Shown: positions 5,949 through 14,285 of the stretch, in pieces | Position numbering within the stretch: the first letter of the stretch is position 1 | Layout: every line of letters begins with the position of its first letter | Assembly (NCBI GenBank): GCA_022795575.1 | Contig: JAAWGY010000026.1 | Location: forward strand, 1-15,865 | Reading direction: 5' to 3' | Source: Angelakisella sp. | GTDB taxonomy: Bacteria > Bacillota > Clostridia > Oscillospirales > Ruminococcaceae | DNA: 15,865 nucleotides | Notes under the pieces: generated by a model | Database searches by the model: none | Seen by the model: the letters and a program-made list of their open reading frames with translations, nothing else | What the model was told of the DNA's origin: nothing | Translations under genes and position numbers: made by a program

Positions 5949-7349
5949 ATGATGAAAAGAAGACTGATCGCGCTTTTCCTCGCCGCTGCGCTGACACTGG
6001 GTCTTGCGGCCTGCGGCAAGCCCTCGGAGCCCGGCAGCACCGCCCCCGCCCCCTCCGGCAGCAGCCAGACGCCCGCCCCCGGCGGCGACGCCCCCAAGGA
6101 GACCATCACCCTGAAGATGTGGGGCGGTGTCCAGGGGGAGTACGGCTACGACGCGCTGGTGGAAAACTTCAACAAGGAATTTGCCGATAAGGGCATCCAG
6201 GTGGAGTACACCCGCTACGTCAACAACGCCGACGGCAACCTCCAGCTGGATACCTACCTTTCCGCCGGCAACGACATCGACATCTTTATGTGCTACGGCG
6301 GCACCTCCCGGTACTACAACCGCGTGGACGGCGGTCTCTGCCTGGACCTCACCGACGAGCTGGCCAAGCGAAACTTTGACCCCGCCGCCGAGCTGGGCGC
6401 CAACAACGTCGCCCCCTACAAGATCGACGGCCGCTTCTACGCCCTGCCCACCAAGACCGATAACAAGGCCTGGATGATGGTAAACGCCGATATGTTCAAG
6501 GCCGCCAACATCGAGCTGCCCACCAAGGGCTGGACCTACGCCCAGTTCCTGGATGCCTGCCAGAAGCTGACCCACGGCGAGGGCCTGGATAAGGTTTACG
6601 CCATGCGGTGGTGCCTGTCGGATACCAAGGACTACTTCCGGGCCGGCGTGGGCAGCCCCATGGCCCGCAACAGCATCTACAAGGACGGCGCCAAGGAGAC
6701 CAACTTTGACAGCGACATCTGGAAGAAGGGCGTGCAGCTCTGCTACGACACCATCCAGTCCGGCTACGCCTACGGCTGGGACGACGAGGTGGCGGATGAC
6801 ATCTCCTTTGCCAACTCCTTCCTGGAGGGCAAGTGCGCCATGAGCCTGGGCATTGCCAACCTCCGCCTGGTCCGCGACCTGGCCACCTATCCCCACGACT
6901 TCCAGACCGCCCTGGTGCCCTTCCCTGTCCCCGACGAGAGCTACATGAAGGTAGCCGACCACGGCGTTATGTCCGATGCCGGCGACCTCATCGTCGTCAA
7001 CTCCAAGACCGCCTATCCCCAGGAGTGCATCGACTTCATCATCTGGTACATCAAGGGCGGCATGGCCCCCCTGGCCTCCGGCGGCCGGATCCCCCTGTGG
7101 CAGGGCTTCGATAAGGGCAAGGTTGTGGATGCCCTTAACGAAAACGCCGACGGCGTCTTCAACGAGGAGTCCATCAAGGCCTACCTCTCCATCGGCACCG
7201 GCTTTGACGAGACCGTCCTTGTCACCGATAAGGACGCCGAGATCGAAACCATCTTTGACGAGGAGCTCCAGGCCATTATGTACGGCCAGAAGACGGTGGA
7301 CCAGGGCCTTGCCGATATGAAGAGCCGTTCCGACGCGCTCCTCGGCTAA
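5949..7349 (+). CDS. ABC transporter sugar-binding lipoprotein (CUT1 type)
   Basis: This 466-residue extracellular solute-binding protein starts with a lipoprotein signal, a basic MMKRR followed by a hydrophobic stretch and the lipobox LAAC with Cys22 as the lipid-modified residue. A Ser/Pro/Gly/Ala-rich linker (about 23-48) then leads into a family-1 binding fold. ATG at 5949 is preferred because AGAAAGGAA lies about 9 nt upstream and the signal peptide begins there; an earlier in-frame ATG at 5901 would add 16 residues within the preceding gene. Codon choice is strongly biased (GCC, AAC, TAC, ATC) with fewer G runs than neighbours, consistent with high expression. It delivers the substrate to the permeases just downstream, probably a sugar or small oligosaccharide; the ligand cannot be told. 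Confidence 0.95.
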   Translation: MMKRRLIALFLAAALTLGLAACGKPSEPGSTAPAPSGSSQTPAPGGDAPKETITLKMWGGVQGEYGYDALVENFNKEFADKGIQVEYTRYVNNADGNLQLDTYLSAGNDIDIFMCYGGTSRYYNRVDGGLCLDLTDELAKRNFDPAAELGANNVAPYKIDGRFYALPTKTDNKAWMMVNADMFKAANIELPTKGWTYAQFLDACQKLTHGEGLDKVYAMRWCLSDTKDYFRAGVGSPMARNSIYKDGAKETNFDSDIWKKGVQLCYDTIQSGYAYGWDDEVADDISFANSFLEGKCAMSLGIANLRLVRDLATYPHDFQTALVPFPVPDESYMKVADHGVMSDAGDLIVVNSKTAYPQECIDFIIWYIKGGMAPLASGGRIPLWQGFDKGKVVDALNENADGVFNEESIKAYLSIGTGFDETVLVTDKDAEIETIFDEELQAIMYGQKTVDQGLADMKSRSDALLG

Positions 7350-7396
7350 CCGGATGCTGCGGTCCCCCCGGGGCCGTGAGAGCCTGATAGACCCTG

Positions 7397-7427
7397 ACCG
7401 GGGCGGCGGACACTCCGCCGCCCCGGT
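7397..7427 (+). terminator. Long GC hairpin between binding protein and permeases
   Basis: A perfect 14-bp inverted repeat (7397-7410 and 7414-7427, loop CAC) lies in the 104-nt gap after the binding-protein gene. TTTTT follows at 7433-7437, 5 nt past the stem, so it is a weak intrinsic terminator or attenuator. It may also protect the 3' end of the binding-protein message. Either way it would give more lipoprotein than permease, as is known for other sugar transport operons. Confidence 0.75.
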
Positions 7428-7453
7428 ATACGTTTTTGGAGGGAGGAAAACCC

Positions 7454-8353
7454 GTGACATCTCAGCGGCTCAGAAAACAATCCCGGCTCCGGTCGGACCT
7501 GGTGGCAGGCTCGTTCCTGCTGCCCAGCCTGGTGGGGCTCATCTGCTTTAGCGTCGTTCCCATGCTGTTTTCGCTCTTTATCAGCTTTACCGACTGGAAT
7601 TTTCTAAAGGGCATCGGCAACTGGAACGTGGTGGGCTTTAAGAATTTTATCGACCTTTGGACAGACCAGTGGTTTGTGGCCTCGCTGGTAAACACCGTTA
7701 TCTTTACCATCGTCACCGTCCCCATCGGGCTGTTTTTGGCGGTGGTGATCGCGGTGCTCATCGACCGCTTCTGCGCCAAGCGCCTCCAGGGGCTGGTGCG
7801 CATCACCATGTATATGCCCAAAATCTGCAACATCGTGGCATCCTCCGCGGTGTGGATCATGCTTTACTCCTCCTACGGCCCCTTTACCCTGCTGATGAAG
7901 AGCCTGGGGTGGGAAAATCCGCCCCGGTTTTTGGTCAGCTACACCTGGGCGCTGCCGGCGGTGATGCTGATGTGCATCTGGAGCAGCCTGGGGTACCAGG
8001 TCTTTATCTACAGCGCCTCCCTTACCGCCCTGCCCAAGGACCTTTACGAGGCGGCGGACCTGGACGGCGTCAACGGCATCCAGCGGTTCTTTTACATCAC
8101 CCTGCCCCAGCTCAAGCCCACCACCTTCTTCCTCACCATCACCGGCATCATCAGCTCCTTTAAGGTGTTTGGGCAGATTAACGTCATGACCCAGGGCGGC
8201 CCCGGCACCTCCACCTACACCCTGGTGTACTACATCTACAAGCAGGCCTTCAGCTACTACAACATGGGCTACGCCTCTGCGGTGGCGATGATCCTGTTCC
8301 TGCTCCTCCTCTGTGTTACGGTGGTACAGTGGAAGCATAACAAAGAAGATTAG
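7454..8353 (+). CDS. ABC sugar permease, MalF/UgpA type
   Basis: This integral membrane protein of 299 residues has the usual six-helix pattern of CUT1 permeases, beginning with a long hydrophobic segment (SFLLPSLVGLICFSVVPML). Its cytoplasmic EAA loop (EAADLDGVNGIQRFFYITLP, about residue 199-220) contacts the ATPase. The start is GTG at 7454, chosen because GGAGGGAGG ends 7 nt before it; an in-frame TTG at 7436 overlaps that ribosome site. It pairs with the next gene, 11 nt downstream, to form the transport channel for the upstream binding lipoprotein. No ATP-binding subunit is encoded in the window, so a shared MsmK/MsiK-like ATPase elsewhere is expected. Confidence 0.95.
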   Translation: MTSQRLRKQSRLRSDLVAGSFLLPSLVGLICFSVVPMLFSLFISFTDWNFLKGIGNWNVVGFKNFIDLWTDQWFVASLVNTVIFTIVTVPIGLFLAVVIAVLIDRFCAKRLQGLVRITMYMPKICNIVASSAVWIMLYSSYGPFTLLMKSLGWENPPRFLVSYTWALPAVMLMCIWSSLGYQVFIYSASLTALPKDLYEAADLDGVNGIQRFFYITLPQLKPTTFFLTITGIISSFKVFGQINVMTQGGPGTSTYTLVYYIYKQAFSYYNMGYASAVAMILFLLLLCVTVVQWKHNKED

Positions 8354-8364
8354 GAGGTGCCACC

Positions 8365-9264
8365 ATGGCCAATACAGCTGCAAACCTGCTCCCCCCCAAG
8401 AACGGATCTCCCCTTACCATACAGCAGCGCCAGCTACCGGGCAAGGTGGTGATGACCATCCTGCTGCTGGGCTTCGCCTTTTTGATGGTGGTCCCCTTCA
8501 TCTGGATGGTGTCCTCCTCCTTTAAGTTCGAGCGGGACGTTATGAGCATCCCCATCCGCTGGCTGCCGGAAAACCCCACCTGGGATAACTACAAGATCGT
8601 GCTGCACATCGATACCGCCAAAAAGGACTACCACTTCCTGCTGGCCTACTGGAATTCCATCAAGGTATCGGTGCTCACCACCATCGTCAGCCTTACCACC
8701 GCCGCCACGGCGGGCTACGCCTTCGCCAAGCTCCGGTTCCGGGGGGCCAACGTCCTCTTTATCATCTACCTGGCCCAAATGATGGTCCCCTCCCAGCTGA
8801 CCCTTATCCCCCGGTTCGTCATGTTCTCGGCCCTGGAGCTTACCAACAACCACATCTCCATCATCGCCCCCAAGCTCATCGCCGTTTCGGCCACCTTTAT
8901 GATGCGCCAGGCCTTTATCAGCGTCCCCAACGACCTGCGGGAATCGGCCATGATCGACGGGGCGGGGGAATGGCGGATCTGGGGGCAGATCATGCTGCCC
9001 TCGGTAAAGCCCACCCTGGCCGCCCTGGCCACGGTGCAGTTTTTGGATAGCTGGAACAGCTACCTGGACCCCCTGGTCTTCCTCTCCGATTGGCGGCTGC
9101 GCACCCTGCCCATCGCCCTCAACCAGTTTATCAGCGAGGAGGGAGCCCAGTACAACCTCATCACCGCGGCCTGCTGCCTGACGGTGATTCCGGTGTTCAT
9201 CGTCTTCCTCTGCGGGCAGAAGTTCTTTGTCAAGGGCCTGACGGTAGGCGCCGTAAAGGGTTAA
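8365..9264 (+). CDS. ABC sugar permease, MalG/UgpE type
   Basis: This 299-residue permease is the second channel subunit. It has an N-terminal helix (about 28-50, VVMTILLLGFAFLMVVPFIW) followed by the conserved SSFK region, and an EAA loop (ESAMIDGAGEWRIWGQIMLP, from about residue 192). It ends with the short FFVKGLTVGAVKG tail typical of MalG-like proteins. AGGAGGTG about 5 nt upstream fixes the ATG at 8365. It is followed at 10 nt by the sulfatase, which ties import directly to desulfation. Confidence 0.95.
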   Translation: MANTAANLLPPKNGSPLTIQQRQLPGKVVMTILLLGFAFLMVVPFIWMVSSSFKFERDVMSIPIRWLPENPTWDNYKIVLHIDTAKKDYHFLLAYWNSIKVSVLTTIVSLTTAATAGYAFAKLRFRGANVLFIIYLAQMMVPSQLTLIPRFVMFSALELTNNHISIIAPKLIAVSATFMMRQAFISVPNDLRESAMIDGAGEWRIWGQIMLPSVKPTLAALATVQFLDSWNSYLDPLVFLSDWRLRTLPIALNQFISEEGAQYNLITAACCLTVIPVFIVFLCGQKFFVKGLTVGAVKG

Positions 9265-9274
9265 GGGGGACGTG

Positions 9275-10753
9275 ATGGAAAAAAAGCCCAACATCCTGCT
9301 CATCCTTACCGACCAGCAGCGGCGGGACTCCATCGGGGCCTACGGCTGCGGCTATCCCGCCACCCCCACCCTGGACGCCCTGGCCGCCCAGGGCACCCGG
9401 TACGACTGCGCCTACTGCAACGCGCCGGTCTGCACCCCCAGCCGCGCCAGCATCCTTACCGGCAAGCGGCTCAGCGGCCACGGGGTGTACAACCTCTTCG
9501 ACATTTTGCCGGAGGGCCAGCGGCTGCTCCCCGCCGCCCTGCGGGACCAGGGCTACTACACCGGGCTGGTGGGGAAGCTCCACGTCAGCGGCATTATGTA
9601 CGAGAGCCAGCGGCGCAACCCCGGCGACGGCTTTGATGTCTACGAGCTGAGCCACGAGCCCAGCGTCCTGCTGGACGCCCCCCAAAACGCCTACGGCGCC
9701 TGGCTGCGGGAGCACTGGCCGGAGGACTACCGGCGGCTGCTCCGGGAGGGCAGGGACTGGAAGGAGCGCCCGGCCCGCTCCCACTTTTCCGCCTGGGTAA
9801 GCCAGCGGTCGGCGGAGTTTATCCGCCGGCGGGACCGGAAAAAGCCCTTCTTCCTCTCCATGGGCTACTTTGACCCCCACAGCCCCTACGACAACTACCC
9901 CCGGGAGAGCGAGGGGCTGCTCCGGGAGGAGTGCCGCCCGCCGGTGGTATCCCCCCTGGGGGAGGAGCCGGAGCACCGGCCGAAGGCCCTGGAGGAGATC
10001 CGCCGGCTCCAGTGCCGCACCCCCCACGCCCGCTTTTCCCCGGAGGAGACGGAGCAGCTGCGCCGGGGGTACTTTGCCGCCATCTCCTTCCTGGACAGCC
10101 AGCTTGCCCTGGTGATGGACGCCCTCCGGGAGGAGGGGATCTACGACGACACCCTGATCATCTTCTCCTCCGACCACGGGGATATGCTCTGCGACCACGA
10201 CCTGCTGGGCAAGGGGGCCTACTTCTACGAGGGCTGTACCGCCGTCCCCCTCATCGTCAAGTACCCGGGGCAGCGGGAGGGCCGGGTGGAGCGCGGCCCG
10301 GTGCAGCTCAACGACATCTTCGCCACCGCCATGTACGCCGCCGGCGCGCCGGAGGAGGCCCCCCCGGAGAGCATTCCCCTACAGCGGGGCCCCGTCCGGG
10401 ACATCGCCGTCTGCGAGTACCGGGGGTGCAGCCAGATGGACCTGGGGGTGTTCCCCCGCCCGGTGCTGGCCACCATGATCCGGGGGGAGCGGTACAAGCT
10501 GAACCTGTACCACGACACCGGGGAGCGCCAGCTCTTTGATTTGGCAGAGGACCCGGAGGAGCAGCGGGACCTTTCCCGCTGCCCGGAGTACCGAGAGGTG
10601 ATGCTGGAGCTGGTCCTCGCCTACCTGGCGGAAAAGGCCCGGAGCGAGTACCGGGAGAACGCCTCCCGGGGCGGACTGGACCAGATCCCCCCCTTCTCCA
10701 AGCTGAAGCAGCGCATCGAGGAGCGGATGGGGACAGCCGGAGCCGCCCTGTGA
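9275..10753 (+). CDS. Cys-type sulfatase, probably cytoplasmic
   Basis: This 492-residue protein has the fold motifs of type I sulfatases: an N-terminal NILLILTDQQRRD with metal-binding Asp13, and the formylglycine signature CTPSR with Cys53, the residue converted to formylglycine. SSDHGDM with Asp300 and His301 supplies further metal ligands. It hydrolyses a sulfate ester, most likely on a sugar or choline-like alcohol. Being Cys-type it can be matured by the anSME at 165-1283. No signal peptide is present, in contrast with many exported gut sulfatases, so it should act on an imported substrate. ATG 9275 is preferred over GTG 9272; AAGGGGG lies about 5 nt upstream. Its last 4 bp overlap the LRR-MBL gene (GTGA). 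A phosphonate or phosphodiester hydrolase of the same superfamily is a less likely alternative. Confidence 0.92.
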   Translation: MEKKPNILLILTDQQRRDSIGAYGCGYPATPTLDALAAQGTRYDCAYCNAPVCTPSRASILTGKRLSGHGVYNLFDILPEGQRLLPAALRDQGYYTGLVGKLHVSGIMYESQRRNPGDGFDVYELSHEPSVLLDAPQNAYGAWLREHWPEDYRRLLREGRDWKERPARSHFSAWVSQRSAEFIRRRDRKKPFFLSMGYFDPHSPYDNYPRESEGLLREECRPPVVSPLGEEPEHRPKALEEIRRLQCRTPHARFSPEETEQLRRGYFAAISFLDSQLALVMDALREEGIYDDTLIIFSSDHGDMLCDHDLLGKGAYFYEGCTAVPLIVKYPGQREGRVERGPVQLNDIFATAMYAAGAPEEAPPESIPLQRGPVRDIAVCEYRGCSQMDLGVFPRPVLATMIRGERYKLNLYHDTGERQLFDLAEDPEEQRDLSRCPEYREVMLELVLAYLAEKARSEYRENASRGGLDQIPPFSKLKQRIEERMGTAGAAL

Positions 10754-12180
10754 CCGGCGCCGGCTGGTCCCTTGGCAGTGACGGCTGCCTGACCCTGTGG
10801 GGGAACGGCCCCATGGAGGACTGGGAGGGGCCGGGAGAGGCCCCCTGGAGCCCTGGAGCGGAACGGATCCGCCGGGTGGAGGTGGGGGAGGGGATCACCT
10901 CCCTGGGGGCATGGGCCCTTTGGGGGTGCGGCTCGCTGGAGGCGGTGTCGCTGCCCGCCGGACTAAGGCAGATTGGGGCCTGCGCCTTTGGAAACTGCAC
11001 CGCCCTTACCCGGCTGGAGCTCCCTACGGGGACCGCCATCATCGGGGCAAAGGCCTTTACCGGCTGCACCGGCCTACAGCTGCTGACCCTCCCCGCCACC
11101 CTGCGGGCGGTGGATATGAAGGCCTTTCGGGGCTGTACCGCCCTCCGGGAGGTCCGGTACGGCGGCACCGCCGGCCAGTGGGAAGGGCTGCTGGTAAGCC
11201 GGACCGCCCAGGGCAACCAGCCCCTGCTACAGGCTAAGCTGTGCTGCGCCGGCAGCGGCGTCCCGGCGGAGCCGGGGCAGCGGCCACCGGGGGAGGGCCG
11301 CAGGGAGGAGCAGGAGGAGATTCTCCGCGCCGCCCTGGCCCGGGGCGGGGACGGGCGGCTCCACATCCTGGCGCCGGACCTTTCGGTGCCGGGGAGCACC
11401 GCCAAGCCGGGGGACTGCACCCTCTTTGTCTTCCCCCAGGGCCAGACCATGCTGCTGGATACCGGCGTCCCCCAAAGCGAGGGGCCGGTGCTGGCGACGC
11501 TGCGGCGGCTGGCCCTTTGCCGGCTGGACTGCCTGGTCCTCTCCCACCCCCACATCGACCATATGGGCAACGCCCTGGCGGTGGCCCGGTATCTCTTTGA
11601 GGAGCAAAGCGGGGGGCTCGGCTGCTGCCGCACCATCGGCCTCCCCATGCGCCGGGAGGAGCTGCTGCTGGCCGATTACCTCCGGCAAAGGGGAGTGGCC
11701 CTCTGCCGGAGCCTGCGGGCGGGGGACTGGTGGTCGGCAGGGGAGGCGCTGCTGACGGTGCTGGCCCCCACCGCCGGGGAGCTGGCCCAGGGAGGGGAGG
11801 ACGAGGAGGCGGTGAACAACCTCTCGCTGGTGCTGCGGATCGGCTGGGGGGCTTCCGCCTGCCTTGCCTGCGGGGACCTGTACCGGGGGCGGGAACGTCT
11901 GCTGGCCAAGCGCCTGGGCCGGCGACTAAGGGCGGATGTGATGAAGAGCAACCACCACGGCCTCTTTACCTCCAACGGCCGCCAGTGGCTGGAGACGGTG
12001 GCCCCCCGGGTAATTCTCACCGAGGGCGACGACATCGGCAGCTCCGCCCTGGCGGAGCAGGCCGTCCAAGGGGGCGCCGGCTACTACAGCACCGGCGTAT
12101 GCGGGGCGGTGCTGGTGACGCTGGACGGCAAAGGGGGGTGCCGGGTGCTCCCCCAGCACGGCCCAAAGCCGGCAGGCTGA
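10750..12180 (+). CDS. BspA-type LRR fused to an MBL-fold (ComEC-like) hydrolase
   Basis: This 476-residue protein has two parts. Residues about 1-165 look like BspA/LRR_5 leucine-rich repeats: an opening GSDGCLTLWGNGPMEDW, then repeats of the pattern IGACAFGNCTALTRLELP. From about residue 205 there is a metallo-beta-lactamase fold as in the ComEC/Rec2 soluble domain: LLDTG, the metal motif HPHIDH (His266, His268, Asp270, His271), Asp376 in ACGDLY and SNHHG (His402, His403). All expected metal ligands are present, so it is probably an active hydrolase; its substrate is unknown. There is no signal peptide, although BspA repeats are usually on surface proteins. The start is GTG overlapping the sulfatase stop by 4 bp, so the two are translationally coupled. 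An assembly or gene-fusion artefact is unlikely because the frame is continuous. Confidence 0.8.
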   Translation: MTGAGWSLGSDGCLTLWGNGPMEDWEGPGEAPWSPGAERIRRVEVGEGITSLGAWALWGCGSLEAVSLPAGLRQIGACAFGNCTALTRLELPTGTAIIGAKAFTGCTGLQLLTLPATLRAVDMKAFRGCTALREVRYGGTAGQWEGLLVSRTAQGNQPLLQAKLCCAGSGVPAEPGQRPPGEGRREEQEEILRAALARGGDGRLHILAPDLSVPGSTAKPGDCTLFVFPQGQTMLLDTGVPQSEGPVLATLRRLALCRLDCLVLSHPHIDHMGNALAVARYLFEEQSGGLGCCRTIGLPMRREELLLADYLRQRGVALCRSLRAGDWWSAGEALLTVLAPTAGELAQGGEDEEAVNNLSLVLRIGWGASACLACGDLYRGRERLLAKRLGRRLRADVMKSNHHGLFTSNGRQWLETVAPRVILTEGDDIGSSALAEQAVQGGAGYYSTGVCGAVLVTLDGKGGCRVLPQHGPKPAG

Positions 12181-12228
12181 CCGCCCGCCGGTCCAAAGCG
12201 GCCGCAATCACCAAAAGGAGGCAAGGCG

Positions 12229-13002
12229 ATGTTCTTTTCCCAACAGCAGCCCCCTGCCCGGGACGCGGGGCCGGTGACGCCGCCGGAGCGGTGGCTCCAG
12301 GCGGTGACGGGGCACCTCTGCTTTTCGGTGCTGGCCAGCCTGCTGCTGAGCCTTTCGACGGTCCCTATGCTGCTGTGCGTCTACGGGTTTTTTCGCACCG
12401 GGGCGCTGGTCTTTACTTTGGGGTGGGTGCTGGCCGGGGGGGTGGCGGGGCCGGTCTTTGCCGCCCTCCAGCGGGCCGCCTACGAGCTGCAATACGGGAT
12501 GCTCTGCTACCCTGGCCGCAGCCTCTTCCGCTGGCTGCGGGCCAGCATAAGGCAGGGGGCGGCGCTGGGGGTGCTGGGGGCGCTGCTGTGGACGCTGCTG
12601 CTCTCCCCCCTGTGGCTGCTTGCCGCCGCCGGGGGGCCCGGGCTGCCCCTGTGGTTGCTGGTGCTGCTGGCGGCGGGGGCGGTGGTGCTGGCCTGCGCCG
12701 GGGGCTACGCCTTTTACCAGGCCGTCCGGTGGGAGCTCAGCCTTTTGGAGCTCTGCCGCAACAGCCTGCTGCTGCTCTTTGGGGCAGGGGGGCGGGCCTT
12801 CCTTTCCGGGGTGGTGTGGCTGGTCCTGCCGGCGGGGCTGCTCCTGTGGTACCCGGTGGTGCTGCCCCTTAGCGTTGTGGCCGGCCTGCCCATGGTGATG
12901 AGCATCACCGCCCAGGCGCTGTTTGCCCCCGCCATCGACGGCCTGATGGACCGGCGCCGCCAAGAGGGGACAGAGGAGGACGGGGAGGAGGAACAAGGGT
13001 GA
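12229..13002 (+). CDS. Integral membrane protein, DUF624/YesL-like
   Basis: This 257-residue protein has about five to six hydrophobic segments (around residues 24-50, 60-80, 108-138, 140-165 and 187-225) and a charged Glu-rich C-terminal tail. Topology and context match the DUF624/YesL family of small membrane proteins that accompany sugar ABC transporters in Firmicutes, although I cannot confirm the family without a profile search. The role in that family is unknown; transporter assembly or sensing has been suggested by gene context only. AAAGGAGG 8 nt upstream supports the ATG at 12229. The stop overlaps the next gene by GTGA, which suggests coupling to the second oxidoreductase. Confidence 0.75.
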   Translation: MFFSQQQPPARDAGPVTPPERWLQAVTGHLCFSVLASLLLSLSTVPMLLCVYGFFRTGALVFTLGWVLAGGVAGPVFAALQRAAYELQYGMLCYPGRSLFRWLRASIRQGAALGVLGALLWTLLLSPLWLLAAAGGPGLPLWLLVLLAAGAVVLACAGGYAFYQAVRWELSLLELCRNSLLLLFGAGGRAFLSGVVWLVLPAGLLLWYPVVLPLSVVAGLPMVMSITAQALFAPAIDGLMDRRRQEGTEEDGEEEQG

Positions 13003-14285
13003 CAAGGACCTTTTTGCAGGAGTACGACGTTTTGGTGGCGGGGGGCGGGCCCTCCGGCATTGCGGCCGCTGTGGCGGCGGCCCGGCAGGGGGCCAAAACC
13101 GCCCTGGTGGAGCGGTACGGCATCTTAGGGGGGATGCTCACCTCCGGCCATGTAAACCCCATCCTGGGGGCAACGGCCCCCGGCACCCTTTTGGACGAGG
13201 TGCTTTCCCGCCTTGGGGTGAACCGGATGCGGACCCGCAACGGAGAGGAGCGGGGCTTTGACGCCGAAGGGGCGAAGCAGCAGCTGCTGGAGATGGCGGT
13301 GGAGGCCGGAGCAGACGTTTTCCTCCAGACCCCGGTGGTGGAGGTGGTCCGGGAGGGGCGGCGGGTGACAGGGCTGGTTATCGCCACCCAGGAGGGGCTA
13401 CGGTTCCTTGGGGGGAGGGTGACGGTGGACGCCACCGGGGACGGGTTTGTTGCCGCCCGGGCAGGGGCGGACTGCCGGGTGGGCCGGGAGGAGGACGGGC
13501 GCTGCCAGCCCGCTACCCTGGAGTTTACCGTCTACGGGGTGGAGGAGGAGCGGGGCATTACCTGCTGGGGGGGCACCGACCCGGTGACGCTGCCGGACGG
13601 CAGGGGGTACGCCGGCCTCTGCCGGGAGGCCGCCGCCCGGGGGGAGCTGCCGGAAAACGTAACCATCGTCCGCATCCACCGCACCGGCGTCCCCGGGGAG
13701 CGGGGCATCAACGCCACCCAAGCCAACGGCTGCGATACCCTCACCCCGGAGGGGATCCTTGAGGCGGAGGTCATCCTCCGGGCACAGATCGCCCCCATCC
13801 TAACCTTTCTGCGGAAATACGCCCCCGGCTTTGAGGGGTGCAGGCTGAAGGGCACCGGCAGCACCCTGGGCGTCCGGGAGACCCGGCGGGTGATGGGGGA
13901 TTACGTCATCTCGGACCGGGACGTGGAGGAGGGGGCCCGCCACCGGGAGGTGGTGGTCCACAACGCCTGGTACCTGATCGACATCCACAACCCCGCCGGG
14001 GGCGGCCAGGCGGAGGGCCATTCCCAGCCGGCCCAGCCCTACGACATCCCCTACGGCAGCCTGCTGCCCCGGGGGGTGGAGGGGATGCTCACCTGCGGCC
14101 GGTGCATCTCCGGGAGCCACCGGGCCCACGGGAGCTACCGTGTCTCCGGGATCTGCTTTGCCACCGGACAGGCGGCAGGAACCGCCGCCGCCCTGGCGGC
14201 GCAGCAGGGGGTGACGCCCCGGGAGCTGGCGGTGGGCGACCTCCAGGAGGCGCTGACCCGGGCCGGGGTAACGCTGTTCGGGTAG
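12999..14285 (+). CDS. FAD-dependent oxidoreductase, second copy without C-terminal domain
   Basis: This 428-residue protein is in the same PF12831-type FAD-oxidoreductase group as the product of 4012-5922. It has DVLVAGGGPSGIAAAVAAAR followed by the YGILGGMLTSGH segment, VTVDATGDGFVAARAGA in the middle, and MLTCGRCISGSHRAHG plus ATGQAAGTAAALAA at the C terminus for FAD binding. It lacks the beta-sandwich extension of the first copy. No signal peptide or membrane segment is seen. The start is GTG at 12999 overlapping the previous stop, with GGGAGGAGG just upstream. Substrate and electron acceptor are unknown; the two copies may catalyse successive steps or prefer different substrates. Confidence 0.88.
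   Translation: MTRTFLQEYDVLVAGGGPSGIAAAVAAARQGAKTALVERYGILGGMLTSGHVNPILGATAPGTLLDEVLSRLGVNRMRTRNGEERGFDAEGAKQQLLEMAVEAGADVFLQTPVVEVVREGRRVTGLVIATQEGLRFLGGRVTVDATGDGFVAARAGADCRVGREEDGRCQPATLEFTVYGVEEERGITCWGGTDPVTLPDGRGYAGLCREAAARGELPENVTIVRIHRTGVPGERGINATQANGCDTLTPEGILEAEVILRAQIAPILTFLRKYAPGFEGCRLKGTGSTLGVRETRRVMGDYVISDRDVEEGARHREVVVHNAWYLIDIHNPAGGGQAEGHSQPAQPYDIPYGSLLPRGVEGMLTCGRCISGSHRAHGSYRVSGICFATGQAAGTAAALAAQQGVTPRELAVGDLQEALTRAGVTLFG

Noticed and set aside
5919..7460. Long minus-strand open frame of about 513 codons opposite the sugar-binding protein
   Set aside because: It is the complement of a gene with strongly biased codons; the translation is rich in Gly, Val and Ala with no recognisable motif, and the plus strand has a clear lipoprotein.
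8434..9333. Minus-strand open frame opposite the second permease
   Set aside because: Charged, repetitive Gly/Asp/His-rich translation; the plus strand has all permease hallmarks.
10308..11648. Minus-strand open frame of about 446 codons opposite the sulfatase end and LRR region
   Set aside because: Ser/Pro/Arg-rich antisense translation typical of high-GC DNA, with no domain signature.
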